Assembly: GCA_902464345.1 (NCBI GenBank)
Contig: CABQJA010000010.1
Location: 1 to 22,560, forward strand
Source: an uncultured Clostridium sp.
GTDB lineage: Bacteria > Bacillota > Clostridia > Lachnospirales > Lachnospiraceae
Direction: 5' to 3'
Length of the DNA stretch: 22,560 nt
Shown here: in pieces, positions 10,601-16,168 of the stretch
Numbering within the stretch: the stretch's first letter is position 1
Layout: each line of letters begins with the position of its first letter
Program-made: the position numbers and the translations under genes
Notes under the pieces: generated by a model
Databases searched by the model: none
The model's input: the letters and a program-made list of their open reading frames with translations, nothing else
Told to the model about the DNA's origin: nothing

Positions 10601-11567
10601 GATTGGAGCAAATCATGGAACAATAGAACCGGAAGGAACTTATACGCAGACACAAAACGGAGGAACCTTTGCTTTTCGGAACTTTGCAAATACAAAGGAG
10701 AATGATGATATTTATACTTTGCAGGCAAGTCTGACAGATCGTGCGGGAAATACTACAACAAAAGAAGTATCATTCTCTGTCAATCGGTTCGGTTCCACCT
10801 ATGAATTCGGAGATGTTGCGAAGCGGTTTAACAGTTCTTATGTCAAGGACGCAGAGGACGTTGTTATTACAGAAGTAAATACAAATGCGTTAAAGAACAT
10901 CCGGTTGACGTTATTTAAGAATAATCAGACGATCGTGCTGACAGAGGGAACCGATTACAGGATGGATGTGACGGGCGGCAATGGAAACTGGTACCGGTAT
11001 GTCTATACAATCTTTAAGAAGAATTTTAAGGATGACGGCGCATACCGGCTGAATATCCATTCGGAAGACGGAGCCGGTAATGTGGCGGAGAATACGCTGG
11101 ACACCAAGGGCGCAGAACTGCGGTTCGGCGTGGATAAGACAGCACCGAATATTGTGCTGCTGAACCTGGAGAGTCACAAAACCTATGCGGTTGATCAGAT
11201 GACGGCCGAGGTAAGCGCAAGTGATAACCTGCTTCTTAAGACAGTGACAGTCTATCTGGATGATTACAGTCAGCCATACCGGACATGGAATGAAAAGGAA
11301 GTAGCGGAAATGACGGCAGCAAATCAGCCGTATACCTTTGATATATCCGGTGAGTCCATCCATGCACATAACGTGAAGGTAGTCACGACAGATGCTGCAG
11401 GCAATGAGCAGACTGCAGAAGCGAGAGGCTTCTTCGTAACAACCAATCTCTGGATTCGATACTATACGAACAAGGGACTGTTCTTCGGAACAATCGGCGG
11501 CGTGATCGGACTGGCGGCATTTGTAGTATTTCTTATAATCTTAAAGAGACGTCGGAGAGAGGGATAG
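4629..11567 (+). CDS. Giant Ig-like repeat surface protein with C-terminal membrane anchor
   Basis: 2312 aa from the ATG at 4629, preferred over the in-frame GTG at 4620 because AAAGGAG (4614-4620) lies 8 nt before the ATG and overlaps the GTG. A signal peptide (about 1-29) has a basic start, a hydrophobic core and a VFA cleavage site. Next come a Cna-B/carboxypeptidase-regulatory-like segment (about 38-145), three InlB B-repeat-like domains (about 151-227, 231-330, 332-413), a unique segment (about 415-510), and a long chain of Ig-like modules. The modules are joined by linkers of the form [IV]D.TAP, at residues 513, 643, 764, 996, 1118, 1352, 1478, 1727, 1843, 1949 and 2168. A membrane helix (about 2283-2304) and a KRRRREG tail end the protein; no LPxTG sortase motif is present. 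It is a type I membrane protein with a long external stalk. Adhesion or envelope sensing are plausible roles; position after the kinase suggests co-regulation. Confidence 0.9.
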   Translation: MNRTSRNIKKRIIAILLTLLIVLNGIPGQVFAGDRSTQEFENYMIEVRDKNGNPVREAAVSCDMTIIETVPGSEMQSETYESRELQTGENGISIIDLEPLLTPGQEDGTRSIQMDVTVFAEGYEMKTIRNIRIASGVANGRLVVSLENEKYTVTASAGEGGSIRLNEETGNSIQAERDSQVQLTVTPDAGYQILTVLVNDVPQVVEDPNAFSTEVTVTGDTTVTAAFVRIYTVTVRYDNTRGTIETQPSSSGGTIGAEKVTAEDGTAIQITATPNELYRVAGVVLKQGETVVADESYTDNTYTNANPYQKTITADADYELEITFAYQMQRVIAEPPEHGTIQVSEEAVEYGGSSTVTMKPEQNYHIKEIRINDALMQETECENGQEAEDGTFQFNLVNICEDKRIQVIFEENEEISFDNGVTFNSADAIRKEGTNQYVYAKDARVIFRAADGLEIRITDDKNQEIKWNSGTKVIELTETTIIKRIRVRKAGFFSFIYKWADVTLPDDRLRIVIDKEAPVLTMTPDAANEYGYYNGDVNVQLRAEEAGIPDETDAGRSGCSGISKVEYWVTCDGVITQGKGYTDGATTDSGILYEYMSGEAVQTSVAERVTVEAARNNSDNTVLHIAVTDHAGNTKEEQLTLKINTTAPEVSYVMEGTKAAEAMDGYYNTDRTAVITYTDRAGSFDKTLAFNGIEISARDADNNEIPMRAEYLNPVWQEDGDIHILTLTFSQDANYEWNISYTNKAGLEAQRVTGTGEDLQTFTVDKTAPQGTISVNETGWSELLQKLTFGIYQNKTTTVVAEGTDATSPLYEVQYYKSDSEEVLGKAELEALYAQGSFTQERIKTEQDEAFAVYARITDYAGNTAYIGTNGVVVDMTESLITVTLDKPNEYGFYNSDVTVKVNVNELNEEEIKDYSGIKQVDYTVSMLKDGSRVITQQGNLYTFDNAAPTKDQLVQMVEKEFTVSKDQNNADDVQVTIIAEDNAGNRATRTVPVNINATAPKVRIAIDGIAGQVSEGRGYYNATRTAVITIEDRSSTFDPDAATAGLELQAEDRNGEPIALDAAAMFSGWKSDGDIHTASVTFTQDGYYTWSFHYENKAGLANETITVNGENPYVFAIDKDAPDGTITIRETTWNKLLKVLTFGRYSKQKVRVRMSAEDVVSPCVIEYYKTSDAQAKTAAELDTIYNTGSFQTYPDGGFEVSNEQFVIYARVMDYAGNYRYISSDGFIVDTTGCGITLIPSESNGFYSKGNAAYGLYNRKSKVEVQVHVQDQGAYSGIKTVDYWIEKDGVKNQSGNLFTYTKTNPAMKDLVNAWKGKITVDKAKNNSCNVVVYVKTCDNAGNETVQSVKLDVDNTAPQIQVTYQDKANAGAASGYFKARTATVVITERSHHFDANAATKGIVITATDAKGKAVENAYTISSWKTMENKKNPDSATHTAVITYKKDANYTVSVSYKDLAGNKNAAVNTNGQKSPYKFTVDKTAPTGSVQAVSAEGRTAEWSGLRSVLTYGFCSKQEITISCTKEDLTSPIKSVDYYVDKVENTAQNTAAGVKPLTRKELDSITGWQTFRELKLTDNVQGVVYVRIRDKAGNYTYLSTDGLMIDKQNPLVEYIAPEVSVDPEKPVNGIYRDDVKVDLSISDPVTGGTCSGLGRISYQIYNRAVNAEQPTQSGDLYVQDANKQTAEGLLRKWRGSVTVDSTLNNSNDVLIVITAWDNAGNSVQAEQTIRIDKTAPKIQVRYDNNQAVNNTYFGEDRHAYVSIMERNFDPSAVQLSITNTDGVMPEISDWSRQDGSGNQDDTVWTAVITYQADGDYTFGIRYTDLAGNQAEGVEYAAGTAAPETFTIDKTAPVVSVSYDNRDARNGNYYNAARTATITVTEHNFNADLVDVRVTATRDGAETARPSVSGWQQDGDRHTATITYSGDALYTFQLAVRDMVGNEAERYPEESFYIDTTAPELEIQNIADQVAYNGEVKPVITGSDTNYDPENLTVQLIGANHGTIEPEGTYTQTQNGGTFAFRNFANTKENDDIYTLQASLTDRAGNTTTKEVSFSVNRFGSTYEFGDVAKRFNSSYVKDAEDVVITEVNTNALKNIRLTLFKNNQTIVLTEGTDYRMDVTGGNGNWYRYVYTIFKKNFKDDGAYRLNIHSEDGAGNVAENTLDTKGAELRFGVDKTAPNIVLLNLESHKTYAVDQMTAEVSASDNLLLKTVTVYLDDYSQPYRTWNEKEVAEMTAANQPYTFDISGESIHAHNVKVVTTDAAGNEQTAEARGFFVTTNLWIRYYTNKGLFFGTIGGVIGLAAFVVFLIILKRRRREG
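6165..9806 (+). repeat. About 1.06-kb protein-level super-repeat in the surface stalk
   Basis: Three distinct Ig-like modules recur in the same order. Module joints of one class fall at 6555, 7614, 8682 and 9807 (steps 1059, 1068, 1125 bp). Those of a second class, opening modules with W..L...LT[FY]G, fall at 6918, 7980 and 9060 (steps 1062, 1080 bp). Shared landmarks include YYN.TRTAVIT, DNAGN and YSGIK.VDY. The repeat is clear in protein but diverged in DNA, so the duplication is old. Confidence 0.8.
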
Positions 11568-11582
11568 GAGCCGGGATAAAAA

Positions 11583-11612
11583 TTGCAAGGTTTTCTGATT
11601 TTTGCATATACT
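11583..11612 (+). promoter_or_regulatory. Candidate sigma-A-type promoter for the amidase gene
   Basis: TTGCAA at 11583-11588 and TATACT at 11607-11612 with an 18-bp spacer, just upstream of the amidase ribosome site. The -10 matches at 5 of 6 positions, the -35 at 4 of 6. If CwlC-like, the gene might instead use a sporulation sigma factor. Confidence 0.4.
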
Positions 11613-11641
11613 AATGATAAATGAAATCAGGAGTATGCAAA

Positions 11642-12406
11642 ATGGCAGCAACAATTGTGATAGATGCGGGACACGGTGGCAGTGATGGTGGAGCTACTTA
11701 TAACGGACGACTGGAGAAGGACGATAACCTGAGACTGGCACTGGCGGTAGGTGATCTGCTGGAGCAACGGGGATACCGGGTTGTGTATACCCGGACAGAG
11801 GATAAGTTTGATTCGCCGGTGGAGAAGGCGAGGATCGCCAACCGTTCCGGAGCGGATTATTTCGTTTCCTTCCACCGGAATTCCAGTCCGTATCCGAACA
11901 CCTATAGCGGCGTGGAAACACTGGTATACACGGACAGTGGTGTGCGCGGAGAACTGGCACGCAGTGTGAATGAGGAGCTGGAGAAGGCAGGATTTAAGAA
12001 TCTGGGAGTACAGGAGCGGAAGAATCTGGCAGTACTTCGCAGAACGCAGATGCCGGCGATTCTGATCGAAGCGGGATTCATTAATACAGATGCCGATAAC
12101 CGGACATTTGATCAGAATTTTGATATGATTGCAGAAGCCATCGCAGATGGAATCGAAAATGTGGTAGGACCGGGGACACCGGCGGCAAAGACCTATCGGG
12201 TACAGACCGGTCTGTTCCGGCGGTATGGCAATGCGCAGTTTATGTTGGAGCAGTTGATTGATGAGGGATTTGAAGCGGAGATTGTGGAGAATGGAGAGTA
12301 CTTTGCGGTTCAGGTCGGTAACTACAGTAGTCCGGAGGATGCAAAAAAAGCCCAGACGCAATTATACAATCTGGGCTATGATACGTTGATCGTAACGGCA
12401 AAATAA
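11642..12406 (+). CDS. N-acetylmuramoyl-L-alanine amidase (Amidase_3 + SPOR), CwlC-like
   Basis: Zinc amidase that cleaves the lactyl-L-Ala bond of peptidoglycan. The ATG at 11642 is preferred (AGGAG at 11629-11633, 8 nt upstream) over the upstream in-frame ATG at 11621, which has no ribosome site. This gives 254 aa. The Amidase_3 domain (1-175) has zinc ligands H11 (DAGHGG), E25 and H78 (SFHRN) and catalytic E143 (IEAGFI). A SPOR domain (about 183-252) should bind denuded glycan. There is no signal peptide. Size, domain order and the missing export signal match Bacillus CwlC, a mother-cell lysis amidase made late in sporulation; a phage-type or otherwise exported lysin is the alternative. 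It converges on ung with 17 bp between stops. Family call is firm, the sporulation role is inference. Confidence 0.92.
   Translation: MAATIVIDAGHGGSDGGATYNGRLEKDDNLRLALAVGDLLEQRGYRVVYTRTEDKFDSPVEKARIANRSGADYFVSFHRNSSPYPNTYSGVETLVYTDSGVRGELARSVNEELEKAGFKNLGVQERKNLAVLRRTQMPAILIEAGFINTDADNRTFDQNFDMIAEAIADGIENVVGPGTPAAKTYRVQTGLFRRYGNAQFMLEQLIDEGFEAEIVENGEYFAVQVGNYSSPEDAKKAQTQLYNLGYDTLIVTAK
12343..12377 (-). terminator. Intrinsic terminator of the ung transcript, inside the amidase coding end
   Basis: A perfect 8-bp inverted repeat, AGCCCAGA (12349-12356) and TCTGGGCT (12370-12377) with a 13-nt loop. Seven A residues at 12343-12349 read as a T-run on the minus strand. It lies about 47 nt past the ung stop. 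On the plus strand no T-run follows, so it should act on the minus strand only. It encodes part of the SPOR domain of the amidase. Confidence 0.75.
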
Positions 12407-12423
12407 AGAATAAAAATAAGAAA

Positions 12424-13098
12424 TTAGATATTTTCAATCTGCCAGTCGATCGGTTCCAGACCATGTTCTTCCAGAAACGCATTAGCCTGACTGAAGTGTC
12501 GGCAGCCGAAGAATCCGCGGTAAGCAGATAATGGACTTGGGTGCGGTGCTTTCAGGATCAGATGATTCGGATTGTTTAGCATGGCAGCTTTACTCTGAGC
12601 CGGCTTTCCCCATAAGAGGAAGACGATTGGGCGGTCCTGTTCGTTCAGAATACGGATCGCCGCATCGGTGAACTGTTCCCAGCCGATTCCCTGGTGGGAG
12701 AATGCCTGATGGGCGCGGACGGTAAGCAGGGTGTTTAACATCAGGACACCCTGTTTGGCCCATTTGGTCAGATAGCCGTTGTTCGGAATATAGCAGCCCA
12801 GATCATCATGCAGTTCCTTATAAATATTGACCAGGGACGGAGGTGTTTCTACACCCGGCTTTACGGAGAAACAGAGACCGTGAGCCTGTCCTTCTTCATG
12901 GTAGGGATCCTGTCCCAGAATGACGACCTTAACCTCATGAAGAGGTGTCAGATGAAATGCCGTAAAGATTTCATCTGAAGGTGGATATACTACATAGTTC
13001 TGATATTCTTCGACGACCCGGTTAAACAGATCCCGGTAGTATGGTTTCTTATATTCCGGACGCAGAGGTGCATCCCAGTCATTACTAATCTGTGCCAT
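12424..13098 (-). CDS. ung: Uracil-DNA glycosylase (family 1)
   Basis: Removes uracil from DNA as the first step of base excision repair in the cytosol. The 224-residue length is standard for family 1. GQDPYH at 62-67 contains the catalytic Asp64, and HPSPL at 186-190 supplies the active-site His186, followed by SAYRGFFG. A ribosome site (AAAGGAA on the minus strand) lies close before the ATG. It follows the small EF-Tu-domain-2-like gene by 67 bp on the same strand and probably shares its promoter. Transcription likely ends in the hairpin inside the convergent amidase gene. Confidence 0.97.
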   Translation of the reverse strand: MAQISNDWDAPLRPEYKKPYYRDLFNRVVEEYQNYVVYPPSDEIFTAFHLTPLHEVKVVILGQDPYHEEGQAHGLCFSVKPGVETPPSLVNIYKELHDDLGCYIPNNGYLTKWAKQGVLMLNTLLTVRAHQAFSHQGIGWEQFTDAAIRILNEQDRPIVFLLWGKPAQSKAAMLNNPNHLILKAPHPSPLSAYRGFFGCRHFSQANAFLEEHGLEPIDWQIENI

Positions 13099-13165
13099 AA
13101 TGATTCCTTTCTTATTGAATATAAATGGTTGTGAATATGTTGTAACATAACAGGCAGGTAGCTCC

Positions 13166-13549
13166 TTAGACCGGAGAGGTATGTGGTATCACTGCCAGAA
13201 ACTGTCCGGGTGCATATCCATCCCAGACATCCTCCGGAGTACAATAGGAACGTATTCCTTTTTCAAAAACAGATAGCTTTACTTCCCGTTCTTCCATGGA
13301 TCCGACCGTCATGTGACCGACCGGAAGCCCCTCGCAATCATAGATATCCAGTATGGTTCCCGGATGGAATTCGCCACGGACCTGCTCGCCGACCAGAATC
13401 TGGGGAGCGGTGTCCGAGGACTGGATCTCATCAATATAAAACAACAGGGAAGCCTTTGTATGAAGCTCCATCAGCCGGCTCTTGGAAGCCTCGTAGCGTG
13501 CCTGCCGTTCTGACTCTTCGGTTGTAAGTGGTTTTCTGAATAATCCCAT
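13166..13549 (-). CDS. Small hypothetical protein resembling EF-Tu domain 2 (beta-barrel)
   Basis: 127 aa. I chose the internal ATG at 13549 because AAGGA on the minus strand lies 7 nt before it; the upstream in-frame GTG (13564) overlaps that ribosome site. Residues 8-33 are charged and likely helical. Residues 36-122 alternate hydrophobic and glycine-containing strands with the pattern of an EF-Tu domain 2 barrel: a G...PG.ILDIYD core (about 59-71), then GLPVGHMTVGSM, then a closing YAPGQFLAV (112-120). No GTPase domain is present, so it is not a translation factor itself. No signal or membrane segment is seen. It sits upstream of ung under a probable shared promoter. The function is unknown and the fold assignment is by eye only. 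Confidence 0.75.
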   Translation of the reverse strand: MGLFRKPLTTEESERQARYEASKSRLMELHTKASLLFYIDEIQSSDTAPQILVGEQVRGEFHPGTILDIYDCEGLPVGHMTVGSMEEREVKLSVFEKGIRSYCTPEDVWDGYAPGQFLAVIPHTSPV

Positions 13550-13597
13550 ATGACATTCCTTCACTAATCGTTATAGTATATAGATCCCATTATGCTA

Positions 13598-13610
13598 TAT
13601 AAGTCTTATA
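13598..13610. promoter_or_regulatory. Palindrome TATAAGTCTTATA near the predicted minus-strand start of transcription
   Basis: Six-bp arms around a single T, located about +5 to +17 relative to the start predicted from the TATAAT at 13621-13626. That is a typical operator position, but AT-rich palindromes also arise by chance. Confidence 0.3.
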
Positions 13611-13620
13611 AAGCAAATAG

Positions 13621-13649
13621 ATTATACCATTTTCGGAAAGCGGATACAA
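13621..13649 (-). promoter_or_regulatory. Promoter for the EF-Tu-domain-2-like gene and ung
   Basis: On the minus strand, TTGTAT (plus 13644-13649) and a perfect TATAAT (plus 13621-13626) are separated by 17 bp. Predicted transcription starts near 13614, leaving a leader of about 65 nt before the ATG at 13549. Confidence 0.55.
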
Positions 13650-13654
13650 CCTAC

Positions 13655-13683
13655 TTGCATTTCCTCCGGCAGATGCCTAAAAT
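13655..13683 (+). promoter_or_regulatory. Candidate promoter for the MATE transporter gene
   Basis: TTGCAT (13655-13660) and TAAAAT (13678-13683) with a 17-bp spacer. It is back-to-back with the minus-strand promoter at 13621-13649, only 5 bp between their -35 boxes. Confidence 0.45.
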
Positions 13684-13722
13684 AGGGGATGGATTTATGA
13701 GGAATCAGGAGATAAGAAAGAA

Positions 13723-15081
13723 ATGAAAGATAGACAGAAGACAAAGAAACAGATGGATATGCTGCATGGCTCCCTGTGGGACAAGCTGCTGATTGTAGCA
13801 TTGCCACTGGCAGCAAGCAGTATCCTGCAGCAGCTTTTTAACTCAGCGGATGTGGCGGTCGTCGGACGGTTTGCCAGCAGTAATGCATTGGCGGCTGTGG
13901 GTGGCAACAGTGCTGTGATCAATCTGCTGATCAATTTATTTGTAGGATTATCGGTAGGAGCCAATGTAGTAATCGCCAATTACATCGGACAGGGAAAACG
14001 GGAGCGGCTGAAGCAGGTGGTTCAGACCGTTATGCTGCTGGCAGTGGCCTGTGGTCTGTTGATGACGATTGTAGGAATCGCAGCAGCCAGACCGGTATTG
14101 GAGCTGATCCGGACACCGGATAACATTCTGGACCAGGCAATGTTATATCTGCGGATTTATATGATCGGAATGCCGTTTATTATGATCTATAACTTTGGTG
14201 CGGCAATTCTTAGGAGTATCGGTGATACGAAACGTCCGTTATTCTGTCTGATCGTATCCGGTGTGATAAATGTAATCTTAAATCTGGTGCTGGTGATCGT
14301 ATTCCGGCTGGATGTGGCCGGTGTGGCAATCGCAACGGTTGTCTCCAATATTGTCAGCTCCGGAATCGTAGTCTTTATACTGATGCATGAGGAGGAAGAT
14401 TTGAGACTGACCTTCCATGATTTCAAGGTGAATATGCATGATCTGGGCAAGGTGCTGCGAATCGGAATGCCGGCCGGTGTACAGGGCATGGTGTTCTCTC
14501 TTTCCAATGTATGCATCCAGTCTGCCATCAACAGCTTCGGGCCGGATGCAATCGCAGGCTCTGCAGCTGCACTGAACTTTGAGTACTGTTCTTATTTTGT
14601 GATCAATGCATTTAACCAGACTGCAGTTACATTCACCAGTCAGAACTTCGGTGCGAAGGAATATGACCGGTGTAAGAAGGTATACCGGGGATGTATGTTG
14701 CTCGGCATGGTGTTCTGTGCAATCTTAAGTGCATTCTTTATCCTTGGCAGACATACATTTATCCGGATATTTACGGTAGACCCGCCGGTTATCGAATATG
14801 CCATGATCCGTATGACCCATGTTATGATGCTGGAGTTCATGACCGGTTCATATGAGATCGCAGGTGCGGCTCTGCGTGGAATGGGATATTCACTTCTACC
14901 GACGATCATTACGATCCTTGGATCCTGTGGGTTCCGGATTCTCTGGCTCTATACGGTATTTCGGAAGTTCCGTACCTTTGACTGGATCATGAACGTGTAC
15001 CCAATCTCATGGATACTGACCGGTACTGCAATGATCATCATTTATCTGATTCTTCGAAAGAAAGTATTTGCTATAGAATAA
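13723..15081 (+). CDS. MATE family multidrug/metabolite efflux transporter
   Basis: A 452-residue integral membrane protein with about twelve hydrophobic segments in two similar halves, the normal size for the MATE family (Na+ or H+ coupled antiporters). The N-terminal signature is clear: GSLWDKLLIVALPLAASSIL, then QQLFNSADVAVVGRF at the end of helix 1, and a GLSVGANVVIANYIGQG segment in helices 2-3. The second half begins near residue 240 (LRIGMPAGVQGMVFSLSN). AGGAG at 13707-13711 lies 11 nt before the ATG. It stands alone between the divergent promoter region and the importer operon promoter. The substrate cannot be read from sequence; it resembles the large clostridial MepA/NorM-like group. 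Confidence 0.92.
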   Translation: MKDRQKTKKQMDMLHGSLWDKLLIVALPLAASSILQQLFNSADVAVVGRFASSNALAAVGGNSAVINLLINLFVGLSVGANVVIANYIGQGKRERLKQVVQTVMLLAVACGLLMTIVGIAAARPVLELIRTPDNILDQAMLYLRIYMIGMPFIMIYNFGAAILRSIGDTKRPLFCLIVSGVINVILNLVLVIVFRLDVAGVAIATVVSNIVSSGIVVFILMHEEEDLRLTFHDFKVNMHDLGKVLRIGMPAGVQGMVFSLSNVCIQSAINSFGPDAIAGSAAALNFEYCSYFVINAFNQTAVTFTSQNFGAKEYDRCKKVYRGCMLLGMVFCAILSAFFILGRHTFIRIFTVDPPVIEYAMIRMTHVMMLEFMTGSYEIAGAALRGMGYSLLPTIITILGSCGFRILWLYTVFRKFRTFDWIMNVYPISWILTGTAMIIIYLILRKKVFAIE

Positions 15082-15091
15082 TCCTATAGCA
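15069..15091. repeat. 8-bp inverted repeat at the MATE stop codon
   Basis: TGCTATAG (15069-15076) and CTATAGCA (15084-15091) flank a 7-nt loop that contains the TAA stop of the MATE gene. No T-run follows on either strand, so it is at best a weak terminator or an mRNA 3' end stabiliser. Confidence 0.45.
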
Positions 15092-15109
15092 GACAATAGA
15101 TTTCAAGTA

Positions 15110-15139
15110 TTAACACATTTCCCAGTAGTTTGATATACT
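15110..15139 (+). promoter_or_regulatory. Promoter of the metNIQ-type operon, extended -10
   Basis: TTAACA (15110-15115, 5 of 6) and TATACT (15134-15139, 5 of 6) with an 18-bp spacer and a TG-n extension at 15131-15132. Transcription should start near 15146, giving a leader of only about 20 nt, too short for an S-box or T-box. Confidence 0.65.
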
Positions 15140-15166
15140 AAGGCCTATCGAAAGAGAGGTAGGAAC

Positions 15167-16168
15167 ATGATTCGATTAGAAGGAGTAAACAAAACCTTTC
15201 GCCTGAAGAAACGGGAAGTAAAGGCCTTAAAAGATATTAATCTGATAATTGAAGATGGAAGCATATTCGGAATCATCGGTTCGTCCGGTGCAGGCAAGTC
15301 GACATTGGTTCGATGTCTGAACCTGCTGGAGCGTCCGACCTCCGGAAAGGTATTTCTGGATGAGGTGGAGCTGACTTCCTTAAAGAAGAGTAAGCTTCGG
15401 GAAGAACGCAGAAAGATTGGCATGGTATTTCAGCAGTTCAACCTGCTGGCACAGCGTAATGCATTGATGAATGTCTGCTATCCACTGGAGATCGCAGGAG
15501 TTCCGATAAAGGAAGCGAAGAAGAGAGCAATAGAGCTTCTGAAGCTGGTAGGACTTGAGGATCGAATGCAGAACTATCCGGCACAGCTGTCCGGAGGACA
15601 GAAGCAGAGAGTCGCGATTGCAAGAGCTCTTGCAACCGAACCGAAATATCTTCTATGTGATGAGGCAACCAGTGCACTGGATCCGAATACAACGAATTCG
15701 ATTCTGGATCTGTTAAAGGAAATCAATGAACGAATGGGAGTTACGATCATCGTAATCACTCATGAAATGAAAGTCGTTGAGAAGATATGCACCCAGGTTG
15801 CAGTCTTAAATGAAGGTGAGATTGTGGAAGAGGGTACGGTGCAGGATGTGTTCCTGGCACCGAAGACAAAGATTGCACAGGAAATGATCTATCCGAAGCA
15901 GAAGTATGATGAGAGTCATGTGACAGGAAGGATCTTCCGGCTGGCATTCGGCGGACAGGCGTCCTCCGAACCGATCGTGGCCAATCTGGTACTGCGATGT
16001 CAGAAACCGATCGGTATCTTAAATGCAGGTACCGAGGATATCGGCGGTAAAGCATACGGACAGATGCTTCTGGAATTTCCGAATGATGAGGAAGTTATAA
16101 GCGAAGCAAAGAAATATCTGGACTCGATCGGAGTCCATTACGAGGAGGGAACAGCCAATGGAATTTAG
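15167..16168 (+). CDS. metN: Methionine-type ABC importer, ATP-binding protein with NIL domain
   Basis: ATPase subunit of a MetNIQ importer, at the inner face of the membrane. 333 aa. Walker A GSSGAGKST at 38-46, Q-loop near Q89-Q90, signature LSGGQ at 141-145, Walker B and D-loop CDEATSALD at 164-172, and switch His199. The C-terminal NIL/ferredoxin-like domain (about 255-330) is the regulatory domain where methionine causes trans-inhibition in characterised MetN proteins. The gene overlaps metI by 11 bp. The family includes importers for methionine and close analogues; nothing nearby narrows the substrate further. Confidence 0.95.
   Translation: MIRLEGVNKTFRLKKREVKALKDINLIIEDGSIFGIIGSSGAGKSTLVRCLNLLERPTSGKVFLDEVELTSLKKSKLREERRKIGMVFQQFNLLAQRNALMNVCYPLEIAGVPIKEAKKRAIELLKLVGLEDRMQNYPAQLSGGQKQRVAIARALATEPKYLLCDEATSALDPNTTNSILDLLKEINERMGVTIIVITHEMKVVEKICTQVAVLNEGEIVEEGTVQDVFLAPKTKIAQEMIYPKQKYDESHVTGRIFRLAFGGQASSEPIVANLVLRCQKPIGILNAGTEDIGGKAYGQMLLEFPNDEEVISEAKKYLDSIGVHYEEGTANGI

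Noticed and set aside
9978..10655. A 225-codon open frame on the minus strand inside the surface protein gene
   Set aside because: It is antisense to a well-supported plus-strand gene, is rich in Cys, Arg and Ile as expected for a shadow frame, and shows no ribosome site or recognisable domain.
11595..11630. CTGATTT / AAATCAG inverted repeat around the amidase promoter and ribosome site
   Set aside because: Seven AT-rich pairs with a 22-nt loop are weak; likely chance, although it touches the ribosome site.
11627..12361. A 244-codon minus-strand frame opposite the amidase gene
   Set aside because: Composition is shadow-like (many Cys, Arg, Ile, Leu) and the amidase frame has intact catalytic motifs and a clear ribosome site.
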